NCBI GenBank assembly: GCA_029207755.1 | Contig: JARCOQ010000062.1 | Span: forward strand, 310,001-374,000 | Direction: 5' to 3' | Length of the DNA stretch: 64,000 nt | Origin: Chamaea fasciata | Lineage: Eukaryota > Chordata > Aves > Passeriformes > Sylviidae | Part shown: positions 33,437 to 43,663 of the stretch, in pieces | Layout: the number at the start of each line of letters is the position of its first letter | Numbering within the stretch: position 1 is the stretch's first letter | The notes under the pieces: generated by a model | The model's database searches: none | Told to the model about the DNA's origin: nothing | The model's input: only the letters and a program-made list of their open reading frames with translations | Position numbers and translations under genes: made by a program

Positions 33437-35860
33437 CTAGGACAGATGAGTATCCTGCATCCAAGGATCACAGAACAGGTCTTCTAATGAGGGCCTGTCC
33501 AAGGAGTGCACTGATAAACACCACCTGATCAGATCTTGGCAATCTGGGGAGAGAAACCAGAAGCCCCCAGTCAGTTGGAGAAAGCTCCTGTCCCACTATT
33601 CCCATGCCCAGGCCATGCTGCATGTGCTCAGAGCTGGGCCCAAACCTTCCCACCAATTCCCTGTTTTGGAGGAGATCAGGAGAGCAGGACATGTGCCACC
33701 TCCTCAGCAGCTGCCAGAGCAGGATGCTCACAAGCCAACTGCTGTCTCCCAGCACTGGTATTCCCCCCGTGCCCAGAGATGAGCATCCACCTTGAGAGAG
33801 CCGTTGTGGCAGGGAGAGCTGATGGCCCCAGCTGATCTTCTGACCCCTCCTGAAAGGGTGTTCTCCACAGACCATCTGGTGCAGCAGGATGCCCAGGGAC
33901 CAGATGGTAGCTGGCTCGCCATAGTACCAGCCACAGTGGGTCCATTCTGGGGGGCTGTATGACGGTGTTCCTATGGAATACAGATGGAGTTCATCAGGGG
34001 GATGCTGCTGCTCCCAGAGCCTGGCCCCAGCATCCCTGGGCATGCGGGGGCTGCACCAGTGGCACGTGGGGTGACCTGCTGCTCTCTCACCAGCACCAGT
34101 GACTTGTTTACAAACTCAGGGTTGGAAAAAAAGCTACTAGTGTCGGAAAGGGGCAGCGGAAGCCATGGCAAGGCCTGGCCATGACATCCAAAGGAAAAAC
34201 CCACTCAGCGCCGGGGAAAAACCATGCCCTCATCCTCCCTGCCTGCATTGCCCCAAAAAACATTATGAAGCCAGGGCAAATAAGGCAGGCAGAGCAGCCC
34301 AAGCCCATTCTTGCCTGCACACCAAACTGGCTGCTGCACTGCTTCTAGCCCCCGCTTCTCTGCTACTCTCACCCACAGGTGTTTTTGTCGAGCTGCCTGC
34401 CCCAACCCCAGCGCCAGTCCTGGGCAGAGTGGCTGGCAAAGGCTGCCAGCAGGGCTGGAAGCTGGCCCTCCACACACCCCTGCTCAAAAGCCACTTGGCT
34501 GAAGACTCAGTGCCGTGTCTGGCAGCAAAAGGGAGAGTCCCTGCTGCCACACCCAGGCTGGGCCATGAGATGCTGGGACCGGGAGCACACCCCTGCAAAT
34601 TGAGTGTATGCTGTCTTTTGCAGGTAGGTGCCACAGCCAAAGTCAATCAATTTGGCCTGCCCGGTAGCCAGGTCAACCAAGATGTTCTGGGGTTTGATGT
34701 CCCTGTGCAGGACCCCGCAGCTGGTGCAGTGCCGCACGGCTTCCAGGACCTGGCGGAACAGCTCCCGCGCCACCTCCTCGGACAGGAACCTCCGTGCCCG
34801 AATGAAATGCTGGAGGTCCTGACACCGCTCCGGGCGCTCCAGCACCATCACGATGTCATTGGAGAACTCCACCCACTCCAGCAGCTGGACCACACCAGGG
34901 AAGCCAGTGGAGACCCTGTCCAGCAGCACGATCTCCAGCGGTGCGCTGGTGCCGTTGGGCTGTGGGAGGACCACGATGCCGTCAGTGGGGCTGAGGCCCT
35001 GCCAGGGGTGGGGAAGCGCTCACCCTGCCCGGGATGTTCTGCACCCTCCAGTGGCCGCACGCCCGCTCTCCCTCGAGGCGTCCTGGCGGATTCCACCCTG
35101 CCGGGCCTCGGCTCGTCCCCGCCCGGCACGCCCCGGCTTCTCCCGCTGGCCCCCGCTCACTCACCAGCTCTCCCCAGTGCCGGACGCGGTTCCGTGGCAC
35201 CCTTTTGATGGCCACCTGCAAGGCAAGGGGAGCAGCGGGCTGAGCTCACCGCCCGCCCTGCCCAGCCCCATCCTCTTCCTCCTCCTCCGCCCTTCTCCTC
35301 CTCCTCCTGCACCCCCTCCTCCTGCGCCCGCCGCTCACCGGGGCGCCATCCGAAAGCCGCGTCGCCGCGAAGACAGTTCCGAAGCCGCCGCGCCCCAGCA
35401 GCGAACCCAGCCGGTACTGCTCCTGGAGGCCCCGCTGCGCCTTCCCTGCCGGAGAGACGCGGCTGTCAGCGCTCGGCCTGGGGCCAGGAACGGCCCCTGA
35501 GCGCCCCTCAACCACCCCAGGCCGGGCATCCCCAGGCGTTCGCTCCTGGGAAGGCGACACTGGCGGCTCGGGGCCGGCGGCCGCGCTGGCCAGCGGCGGA
35601 GCTCGGGCCGGGGAAGGCGCAGCGCAGGCGGCGGGAGCGGCCGCGCCGCGTGTGTCCGCGGGGCCCGGGAGGGGCCGGGGCCGGGCTCGGAACAGGCGGA
35701 GGCAAAGCGCGGCGATACTGTCCCTGGCCCAGGCACCGATCCCCGCCCAGCACCGCCATCGCCAGGACAGCCAGAGGCGGGCGGAGGCGAGAGCGCGGTG
35801 GGAGGCCCGGGGGCGGGGACGGGGCAGCCCCGCCCGGGGCCGGGGGCGGGCCGGGGGCAT
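33437..35860 (-). CDS. PIM1-like: PIM-like serine/threonine kinase, five coding blocks
   Basis: Predicted cytosolic serine/threonine kinase of the PIM family, constitutively active in known members. Blocks, minus strand: 35,860-35,339, 35,215-35,165, 34,959-34,593, 33,970-33,791, 33,543-33,437. Together they give 408 residues plus TAG, in frame throughout. Seen: P-loop GRGGFG (156-161), VAIK (175-178), hinge ERPERCQDL, HRD (276-278), DFG (297-299), PPEW (320-323), C-terminal DPWMQDTHLS. The Arg/Pro/Ala-rich first 140 residues may hide an intron: an acceptor-like CCGGCAG precedes GKAQRGL at about 35,453, where PIM genes usually splice. Introns have GT-AG ends except after 34,593, where the frame-preserving donor reads GG. 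KPQN replaces the usual KPEN/KDEN. One extra residue (His) lies in ISWGHQLSL. Function is plausible but depends on that splice site. Confidence 0.85.
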
Positions 35861-35993
35861 GGCCCGGCCCTGCAGGGGAGAGGGACACTGGGAGAGGAGG
35901 GGGACACCGGGACAGGGAGACTGGGAGCGGGTGTGGGACTGCAGGAGAGGGAGAGGAGAAGCAGGAGGGAGTCGCAAGAGGAGCTTTTTTTTT

Positions 35994-36058
35994 GCTGCTG
36001 CTGCTGCTGCCGCTGCTGCTGCTGCTGCTGCTGCCGCTGCTGCCGCTGCTGCCGCTGC
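35994..36058. repeat. CTG/CCG trinucleotide repeat upstream of the PIM-like gene
   Basis: About 22 triplets of GCTGCT with interspersed GCCGCT, preceded by a T-run. It lies 130-200 bases upstream of the predicted start codon in a CpG-rich block (35,000-36,150) that is the likely promoter/5' UTR. On the gene's strand it is CAG/CGG-type. Confidence 0.85.
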
Positions 36059-36059
36059 A

Positions 36060-36659
36060 ACTGAAGCCCCGGGGCCGTTTTTCCCCGGGGCCGTTTGTCC
36101 GTCGCCCGCTCAGCGCCACGCCGAGCCCCGCGCGCCCCGGGGGCAGCCCCTGAGCCTTCCAAACACGGGAACTTTGCCCTGTTGAGCCAAGACCCAGAGC
36201 CTTGACTCCTGCACTGTGGCAGAGCAATCCCCTTGGCTGCTGCTATGCATTGTCCCTGCTGAGGGTCACACACTGTCAGAGAACATTCCTTGAATGCAGA
36301 ATTCGTACCTGGCCCAAGCACTGCACTTGCGTCTCCAACATTGCTTTCCAAGAGAAACGGGGGTAGGCAAATTGTGTGTAGCTCATGGTATTTTACAGCG
36401 TCTAAAACTTGCCAAGTCATGGATCTTAGAGGTGAGATCACTTTGTAGTTAATGGGATGGAGAAGTAGTGCAAAATGGAAAAGGGGAGCATAGAAATAAA
36501 TAGAGAAAACCATCTTGGATTGGTTCTTTCCATTTTTGTTTCATTTTTTAAAAGCTGTTTCAGCTTTCCCAGAATCTTCTCCACAGTCCTGTCTGCTCTT
36601 TCCAAGAACCCTTCCTGGAGAACGAGCTGCAGCTTCTGTCACTAAATGTCCTACCAACG
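36060..36659. other. Upstream flank of the PIM-like gene
   Basis: 36,060-36,160 is CpG-rich and probably promoter. From 36,160 it becomes AT-richer with no recognised feature. I see no TATA box suited to the PIM-like gene. Confidence 0.45.
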
Positions 36660-37556
36660 GCAGCAAGTTTGTGAAGGAAAACAAAAAATGGTTTTACAAA
36701 TATATTAACGACAAAAGGAAGGCTGAAAACCGACCTTTGTTCTTTGCTGGATGTGGGAGGGAACTTAGGAACTGCAGATGAGGAGATGGCAGAAGTGCTT
36801 AACGCCTTCTTTGCCTCAGTCTTTAGTGGGAATATGGCTTGTCCTCAGGACAGCTGCCCTCCTGGGCTGGTAGATGGTGTCAGGGAATAGAATGGTGCCC
36901 CTGTTATCCAGGAGGAGGCAGCCAGAGAACTGCTGAGCCAAATGGATGTTCACAGATCTGTGGGCCCAAGTGGGATCCACCACAGGGTGATGAGGGAGCT
37001 GGCAGATGAGCTTGTGAAGCCGCTCTCCATCATTTACCAACAGTCCTGGCTCACTGGTGAGGTTCCGGAGGACCGGAAACTGGCCAGTGTGACAGCCATT
37101 CACACAAAGGGTGGGAAGGAGGAACTGGTAATTAGAGGCCAGTTAGCCTGACCTCAGTACCCGGTAAGGTCACGGAGCAGTTTATATTGAGTGTCATCAT
37201 GCAGCACCTACAGGACGGCCCGGGGATCAGAGCCAGCCAGCACGGGTTTAGGAGGGGCAGGTGTCGTTTGACCAACCTGCCTCTTCTATGAACAGGCGAC
37301 CTGCGTGGTGGATGTGGGAGAGGCTTTGGATGTTGTCTGTTGGGACTTCAGCAAGGCCTTTGACACTGTCTCCCACAGCACACTCCTGGAAAAGCCGGCG
37401 GCCCACGGCTTGGACAGGAGCACTCTTTGCTGGGGAGGCAAAGGCAGAGGGTGGTGGGGAATGGCGCTGCATCCAGCTGGCAGCCGGTCACCAGTGGTGT
37501 TCCTCAGGGGTCTGTTCCTCGGGGCTCCTGGACTCAGCCCCAAATCCACCGGATAA
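36660..37556 (+). pseudogene. CR1 LINE ORF2 (reverse transcriptase) remnant
   Basis: Translated fragments match the CR1 endonuclease-RT region in order. They are a KRKAENRP block (near 36,715), AEVLNAFFASVFSGN (near 36,790), GPSGIHHRVMRELADELVKP (36,963-37,022), LTGEVPEDRK (37,053), then DVVCWDFSKAFDTVSHSTLL (37,329-37,388) carrying the RT finger/palm motif, and a broken VPQGSV block (37,500). Stops and shifts fall between fragments. The YADD catalytic part is absent. It is inactive. Confidence 0.9.
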
Positions 37557-38453
37557 AAAACCACCGAAATCCCTGCGGAGCTCTTTGTCTTCCTTCAGTT
37601 GTCTTCAAGTCTCCATGGCTTGTGCAGCTGCTTGGAATCAGTTCGGAATTCTCTTAAGGAGGAAGATATCAAAGTGCACCTCGTGATTTTTGGTTTTTTA
37701 ATTGCAGGAGTATTTTTTTTATTTTTCATTTCATTGAAGAGTTGACTGAAGCGTTCTTTAGGTGATCTTGGTGCGGAATGTCTCCTTAGGAGTTCTGAGC
37801 ACAGCGAAGAATGAGCCCCTTGCAGGCTGACCCTGTTTGGACAACCTGCTTCTCACCCAACCTCACCACGTGTGACATCACCCACCGTGGACTGCGCTCC
37901 CAAAACATAAAAGAAAATTCAGCATTTTTTAATAAAAACAAACTTATGTAAATAATAAAATTAGAAATTTATTTTTCAGTTTTATAATAACATTTTTCTA
38001 TATTTTATTACCTAATTTTTATATTGACATTAAAAAATCAATATATTTTTAGCAACGAAAAAAGTTATTGGTCATTGGTTCTAAGTAACACACTTCCCTT
38101 CATGAATTGATTGACCACTACTGGCGATTGATTTCTTCTTCTTCATGCTGATTTGCTCTATTTTTAGTCCTTTTGTCATCTTCTTTAGCATTTTCTCCGA
38201 CAGGGTAAAAGGGGCAACTTTGGGGTTCATGGAGACATTTCTGGGGCACATTTGGGGCAGGGAATTTGGAGAGAACTTGAGGGTCTGGAGGACACATTTG
38301 GGAAGCGGGTGGACACTTGGAGGGGCACTTAGGGATTCTGTCGGACAATTCGGGGTCCAGGGGGGCACTTGGAGGTCAGGGAGGGGAATCCGGGGCCCTT
38401 CGGGGTCCGGGCGGGCACCTGGGGGGCTCTGAGGGGACTCTCTGGGGCGCGGG
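37557..38453. other. Non-genic, AT-rich then GC-rich
   Basis: 37,880-38,070 is strongly AT-rich. From 38,200 onward GGGGCACTTGG-like words recur with no strict period. No gene is seen. Confidence 0.5.
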
Positions 38454-38872
38454 GGATGATGGGAGTTGTAGGCGCGGGTAGAACAGGGTTGAACGGCGCC
38501 GCGGAGCATCACGGGAGGTGGAGGCGCAGCTCCAATGGCTGTCGGCGGGGCGCGGGGCATGATGGGAGATGGAGTCACGGCTGGAGTAGCGCTCCAAGTG
38601 CGCCGCGGAGCATGCTGGGAGCTGTAGTCCCGGAAGTGGCTCGAACGGGGCGTCTGGGGCTCCGGGAAGGCGCTTTGGGGACACTTTTGTGTCCGAGCCG
38701 CGATTTGAGGTCCTCGGAGGGAACGTGTACGGCTCGGGAGCACTTGCGGGGAGCTTGGGGAGCTGTAACCGAGCTCTCTAGGGTGCGGGGCGGGGCAGGA
38801 GTTTTTAGGCGCAGAACCGTGTTCCGAGGGGCTCCGAGGCCAGGGGGGATGATTGGAGATGAATTCCCTGAA
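38454..38872. promoter_or_regulatory. Array of ZNF143/Staf-like motifs
   Basis: Five degenerate copies of the GCATGATGGGAGNTGNAGTC core occur near 38,455, 38,504, 38,557, 38,611 and 38,847. The first four are spaced 49-54 bases apart. The best, at 38,611-38,629, reads on the minus strand GGACTACAGCTCCCAGCATG, very close to the ZNF143/Staf consensus, and is followed on the plus strand by an ETS-like CGGAAGTG. CpG-rich context suggests a promoter-like tandem repeat. No transcript is identified. Confidence 0.6.
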
Positions 38873-39319
38873 GTCGCTCTAAGGGGAATCTGTGGGGTCG
38901 GAGCGTTCAAGGGATCCGGGGACGCTTTGGGGGCGGGCGAATGGGCGCTGAGCGAACAGTTGGGGATCCTGGAGGGGCTGAGGGGCACTTGTTTAGTTCA
39001 ACGTGGTTTTTTGCTCATGAAACGTACGTATTGTATTTAAAACTTAATATTCCATAGGTATGGGTTCTATAGGCGTAGATATCAATTAGCCTAAGTGCAA
39101 AACCTAATATTCCATGTAAGAATGATGTTCTCTACTGTTAAAAGCAAAATGAACCAAAACAAACCAAAAGGAGAGGGTTAACAATTAATGAGAAAGGAAC
39201 AGAAAAGGTTGTTATGCCACTGTAAACTTTCACTCTGATTCTACATTTCAAATAATACAGGTGACCCATCTGAAGGAGGATTTCTCCTCAGGGGAAATGT
39301 CTTTCTAAAAGTTTCCTTT
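38873..39319. other. Unique sequence, nothing recognised
   Basis: GC-rich to 39,000, then AT-richer. No gene, known repeat or RNA gene is seen. Confidence 0.45.
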
Positions 39320-39590
39320 GTTGCCAGGAGCTGCCTCTGTGCCAGGAGCCCGGCCCAGCTCAGCAGCACAGAAACAGCACAAGGACTTGAATGACCCTCC
39401 CGTGGATTTGGTGTTTCCATTCAACTCTGTCCCTGAAAGAGTGTTCCAAAAACTTCTCAAGAACTCAAAGGTAAATTAAAACACTGAAGTTTTTTGCAGT
39501 TTTAATGGGACACACAGAGAGACCCAATGGAGAAAGTGTCCCCAGGTTCCATCACTGCAGGCACTGATGACAGGTGGGGACAGACAAGGC
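39320..39590 (+). repeat. Diverged copy of a segment also found in the arms
   Basis: It matches 24,050-24,320 in the same orientation (inverted at about 5,440-5,700). Shared stretches include CAGGAGCTGCCTCTGTGCCA, GGAGCCCGGCCCAGCTCAGC and GAGAAAGTGTCCCCAGG. Divergence is much greater than between arms, so this is an older dispersed repeat outside the duplication. Confidence 0.75.
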
Positions 39591-39675
39591 AAAGGTGTCT
39601 CTGGTGCTGAGCAAACCTGGATGTGTTCCATGAATCCAAAAGGCCAAGGCCTGAGCCCCGGCCCCTGGCAAGGCA

Positions 39676-39835
39676 GGGATCTGTGGGGCAGGGATCTGTG
39701 GGTCTGGGATCTGTGGGGCAGGGATCTGTGGGTCTGGGATCTGTGGGGCAGGGCTCTGTGGGTCAGGGCTCTGTGGGTCAGGGCTCAGCCGTGGGTCACA
39801 GATCCGTGGGTCAGGGCTCAGCCGTGGGGCTCACC
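39676..39835 (+). repeat. 15-bp minisatellite
   Basis: Tandem copies of GGGATCTGTGGGGCA and variants GGGATCTGTGGGTCT and GGGCTCTGTGGGTCA, about ten units. Confidence 0.9.
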
Positions 39836-40014
39836 GTGGCAGGGGTTGCTCAGGAGGTCACTCGAGGGGCGCTGGATCCTGTGGGGCGGCTCCAGCGGCT
39901 CCTGTGGGGCAGAGACGGGGGCGGGACAATCTGTGGGGCAGGAACCATCTGAGGGGCGGGGATGGGATCTGTGGGGCGGGGTTTGGGATTCGGGATCTAT
40001 GGGGCAGAGGGGGG

Positions 40015-40675
40015 ATCCCTCAAAATTCCCACAAAAATCCCCAAATTTCCCAAAAACTCCAAATTTCCCCCCCTCAAAAATTCCAATTTTTTTCCTCGAA
40101 AAAATTCCCAAAATTTTCCCCCAGAATTCCCAAAATTTTCCAATTTTCCCCCATTTTTCCCAATTTTTTTCCCAATTTTTCCCCTTTTTTCCCAATTTTT
40201 TCCCAATTTTCCCCCATTTTTCTCAATTTTTCCCATTTTTTTTTAATATTCCGAAAGTTTCCCACAGAATCCTCAAAAAATTCCCCCAAAATTCCCCCAA
40301 ATTTTCCACAAAAATTCCCAAATCTTTCAAATCCCCCCAAATGTTCCCAATTTTTTTCCCAATTTTCCCAAATTTTGGGGCTTTTCCCCCAAATTTTCCC
40401 AAAAATCTCCTTGAAAACGACCCCAAACCATCAAAAAATCCCAAAATTTCTCCCGATTTTCCCCCAAAATTCCCTAAAAATTCCCCCCAAAAACCCCAAA
40501 TTCCCAATTTTCCCCCAAATCTCCCAATTTTCTCCCAGATTTCCCAAATCCTCCATTTTTTCCCCCAAAATTCCCCTAAAAACGACCCCAAAAATCCCAA
40601 ATTTCCCCCAAATTCTCAAATTTTCACCCCAAATTTCTCCACATTTCGGGTTTTTTCCCCCAAAACTTTCCAACC
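40015..40675. repeat. C-rich/A-T minisatellite-like tract
   Basis: Irregular AATTTTCCC and AAAATTCCCCC units with almost no G on the plus strand. The absence of stops in some frames gives long Phe/Pro/Lys/Asn frames (for example 39,904-40,779) that are artefacts. The tract is followed at once by its strand-complement in composition. Confidence 0.9.
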
Positions 40676-40714
40676 TCGAGGGCCACCAGTGGGCGCTCTG
40701 CAGGGAGAGAATTT

Positions 40715-41695
40715 GCCGGATTTTGGGAAAATTTGGGGGAATTTTGGGGAGTTTTGAAGAAATTTTGGGAGAATTTTGAGGATTTGGGGTCATTTTGGGG
40801 CAAATTTGGGGGAATTTTTTGGGAAGTTTGGGAGAATTTGGGGGAATTTCGGGTAATTTGGAAAAAATTGGGGGAAATTTTGGGGATTTTGGGAAAATTT
40901 GGGGGCTTTGGGGGATGTTTGGGGGAAATTTTGGGTGATTTGGGAGGAATTTTGGAAAAAAATTTGGGACTTTTTGGGGGAAATTTGGCGGTTTTTTTCA
41001 GGAAATTTCGGGGTTATTTGGGGGAATTTTGGGAAAATTTGGGGAATTTGGTGAAGGAACGGTGAAATCTTGGGAATTTTTGGGTGATTTGGGAGGGAAA
41101 TTTTGAGAAATTTGGGGGGATTTTTGCAATTTTTGAAGAAATTTTGGGAATTTTTTTAGATTTTGGTGAAATTTGGGAGAATTTGGGGGATTTCTGAAGA
41201 ATTTTTGAGAATTTCAAAGGAATTTGGGGGGATTTTTGACAAAATTTTGGGATTTTTTTATTGTGGTAAAATTTGGGGAATTTTTGAGGAAATTTTGGGA
41301 ATTTTTGTGGGCTGTTTTTGGGGGAAATTCGAAAGAATTTTGGTCGATTTGGGGGGGGATTTGGGGACAATTTTGGGAGAGATTTTCGGGGAATTTTGAA
41401 GAATTTTCGGGGAGTTTTGAAGAAATGTTGGGAATTTTGGGGGGGATTTTGGTAAAATTTGGGGATTTTTTGGGACTTTTGAGGAAATTTTGGGAAATTT
41501 TTTAGATTTTAGGGAAATTTGAGGGGAATTTTGGGGGGATTTTGGTAAAATTTGGGGATTTTTTGGGACTTCTGAGGAAATTTTGGGAATTTTTTTAGAT
41601 TTTGGGGAAATTTGAGGGGAATTTTGGGGATTTTTGGGGAAATTTGGGGCGGATTTTTTTGGGGGGAAATTCGGGACAATTTTGGGGTCATTTGG
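40715..41695. repeat. G-rich minisatellite-like tract
   Basis: Irregular GAATTTTGGG and AATTTGGGGG units with almost no C on the plus strand. It mirrors 40,015-40,675 in reverse complement composition, about 40 bp apart. Runs of three to eight G at short spacing give many potential G-quadruplexes. Confidence 0.9.
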
Positions 41696-41784
41696 GGCCT
41701 CGGTGTATCCCGTCATGCCCTGCGGCGCCGCTCTGCGCCCCGGTGTATCCCGTCATTTTCCGCGGCGCCGCTTTGCTCCTCGGC

Positions 41785-42095
41785 GTACAAATGACGTCAC
41801 TCGCGTTTATTTCGCCTCTCATTTGCATAAATTTACATAAGGCTGCGCATCAGTGAGGTGGGCGGGGTCAGAGCCACGCCCAGGCCCCTCCCAGTACAAA
41901 CCAGTAACTCCCAGTCCCCGTGGTCAGTGACGTCAATCGCGTTTATTTCTGATCTCATTTACATAAATTTGCATCTCGGCGCGGTGGGCGGGTTCAGAGC
42001 CGCGTTGATCCCTCCCACTCCCTCCCAGTACAACCCAGTAACCCCCAGGCCCCGCCCAGCTTGTCCCGCCTCTGTCGCTCCATATAAGGGAAGGG
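41785..42095 (+). promoter_or_regulatory. Duplicated CRE plus octamer module with TATA-like box
   Basis: TGACGTCA (CRE) occurs at 41,792-41,799 and 41,928-41,935. ATTTGCAT (octamer) occurs at 41,821-41,828 and 41,967-41,974. Each pair sits in a repeat TGACGTCA-N-TCGCGTTTATTTC...CTCATTT, with the two copies 136 bp apart. GC boxes and a TATAAG at 42,083-42,088 follow. This looks like an RNA polymerase II promoter of replication-histone or snRNA style, but no histone or snRNA sequence follows. Confidence 0.55.
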
Positions 42096-42177
42096 GGCGT
42101 GGCCTGATGAGGGGCGTGGTCGGTTCACCTGTGGGGGGAGGGGCAAAGGTTACACCACGCCCAGAAACCCCAAAACC

Positions 42178-42460
42178 AGTTTAAACCAGTATAAACCAGT
42201 AACCCCCAAACCCACTCCCAGTCCATCCCAGTACAAACCAGTGACCCCAAACCCACTCCCAGTCCATCCCAGTATAAACCAGTAACCCCCAAACCCACTC
42301 CCAGTCCATCCCAGTATAAACCAGTGACCCCAAACCCACTCCCAGTCCATCCCAGTATAAACCAGTGACCCCAAACCCACTCCCAGTTCATCCCAGTATA
42401 AAGCAGTGACCCCAAACCCACTCCCAGTCCATCCCAGTATAAACCAGTGCCCCCCAGTCC
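42178..42460 (+). repeat. 42-44-bp minisatellite
   Basis: About six tandem units of CCAGTATAAACCAGTGACCC followed by a CAAACCCACTCCCAGTCCAT block. Units are nearly identical. Confidence 0.92.
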
Positions 42461-42559
42461 CCGTTCCAGTGCCCTCACCTGTCCGTACTGGTTTGAACTG
42501 GGATCTCTCAACGCTCGGCGGCCTTCAGGGAGCGGCTCAGGGCCAGGGCCCGGCGCTGG

Positions 42560-42790
42560 GGGATACTGGGAGTTACTGGTTTATACTGGTTTGTACTGGT
42601 TTATACTGGTTTGTACTGGTTTGTACTGGTTTGGGGGTTTTCCTTACTGGTTTGTACTGGGACAGGGTTTAGGGGTCACTGGGATGAAGAGGGATGAACT
42701 GGGAAGGGATTTGGGGTGACTGGTTTGTACTGGTTTATACTGGTTTGGGGTTTTTCTTTACTGGTTTGTACTGGTTTGTACTGGGAGGGG
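42560..42790 (-). repeat. Inverted relative of the preceding minisatellite
   Basis: Repeats of ACTGGTTTATACTGGTTTGT are the reverse complement of the CCAGTATAAACCAGT core at 42,178-42,460. The two face each other across about 100 bp of unique GC-rich DNA. Confidence 0.88.
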
Positions 42791-42995
42791 GTTTGGGGGT
42801 TTTTTGGGATTTTTGGGGAGAATTTTGGGGATTTTGGGGCATCAAAAATCCCAATTTTCAGTCGGAATTTTGGGTGAATTTGGGGCACTTGGGGGCTTTA
42901 AAAATCCAAATTTTTAGTGGGAATTTTGGGGTGAATTTGGGGGATTTTGGGACTTCAAATATTCCAATTTTTGGGTGAATTTTGGGGATTTTGGG
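42791..42995. repeat. Left end of the G/T-rich minisatellite
   Basis: Units of GGGAATTTTGGGGTGAATTT, ending where the solo LTR begins. It continues at 43,664. Confidence 0.85.
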
Positions 42996-43663
42996 TGTTG
43001 GGGGTTGGGTTTGTTCCTTCTTTCTCTGGGGAATTTTTTCCCCACGGGTTGCCAAGGGGACCGGGTGTTGGATACTTGAGAGTGCTTGGCTGAAACAAAG
43101 AGATGGACAAAAGGTGGAAGGGGGAGATAACGCAGGTAAAAGACACAGCTTGAGGCAGCTGCGTGCTTTTCTGCTTCCGGCGTTCGGGAGACGCGTGTCG
43201 GCCGCTCCTCGAGGATCTCAGCCGCCGCAAAGCACGCCGAGCAGAAGCTGAGTCGCTTTCTGCCTCGCCTTCGAACTTCTTCGGCGCTGCTCCTCTTGCT
43301 GCAGCGTGACCCTGCACTCCCTGCGCTGCCGGGACATCCTGCCCCTGCCTGCCGGGACACCCTGTCATCCCAGCTACCAGCCCGGGACTTTTCCACTGTT
43401 CCAGCTTGGTGCTCTGAGGATCCTGCAGGGACACCGAAACCAAACTGCCCTGGGTTTTGTGAAACAAAGCCCTCAAGGTTCTTGGTGCTGTTGTCGTTTG
43501 TCATTAATGCTGTAGTTGTTTGGTGGGGGGGGGAGTTTTTTGTGTTTGTTTGCTTTGTATTACATACTAGTAAAGAACTGCTATTCCTGTTTCCCAAATC
43601 TTTGCCAAAGAGCCTCTGATTGTAATTTTACCTAGCAGATACCTGTCTTCCTAAACCAAGACA
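42996..43663 (+). mobile_element. Solo LTR, 668 bp, inserted in the minisatellite
   Basis: Starts TGTTGGGG and ends CCTAAACCAAGACA. TTGGG lies on both sides (42,991-42,995 and 43,664-43,668), but the G/T-rich target makes a chance match possible. Its last 190 bases or so match the 3' end of the LTR at 47,250-47,941, while the 5' part is unrelated. No internal ERV sequence is present. Confidence 0.65.

Noticed and set aside
39567..40779. Open frames of 396 and 291 codons rich in Phe, Pro, Lys and Asn
   Set aside because: They run from a 15-bp minisatellite into the C-rich tract; translation only reflects repeat composition, and similar frames are open in several phases.
41700..42800. A histone or snRNA gene next to the CRE-octamer module
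   Set aside because: No histone-like frame, histone stem-loop or snRNA sequence is seen within about 700 bases on either side.
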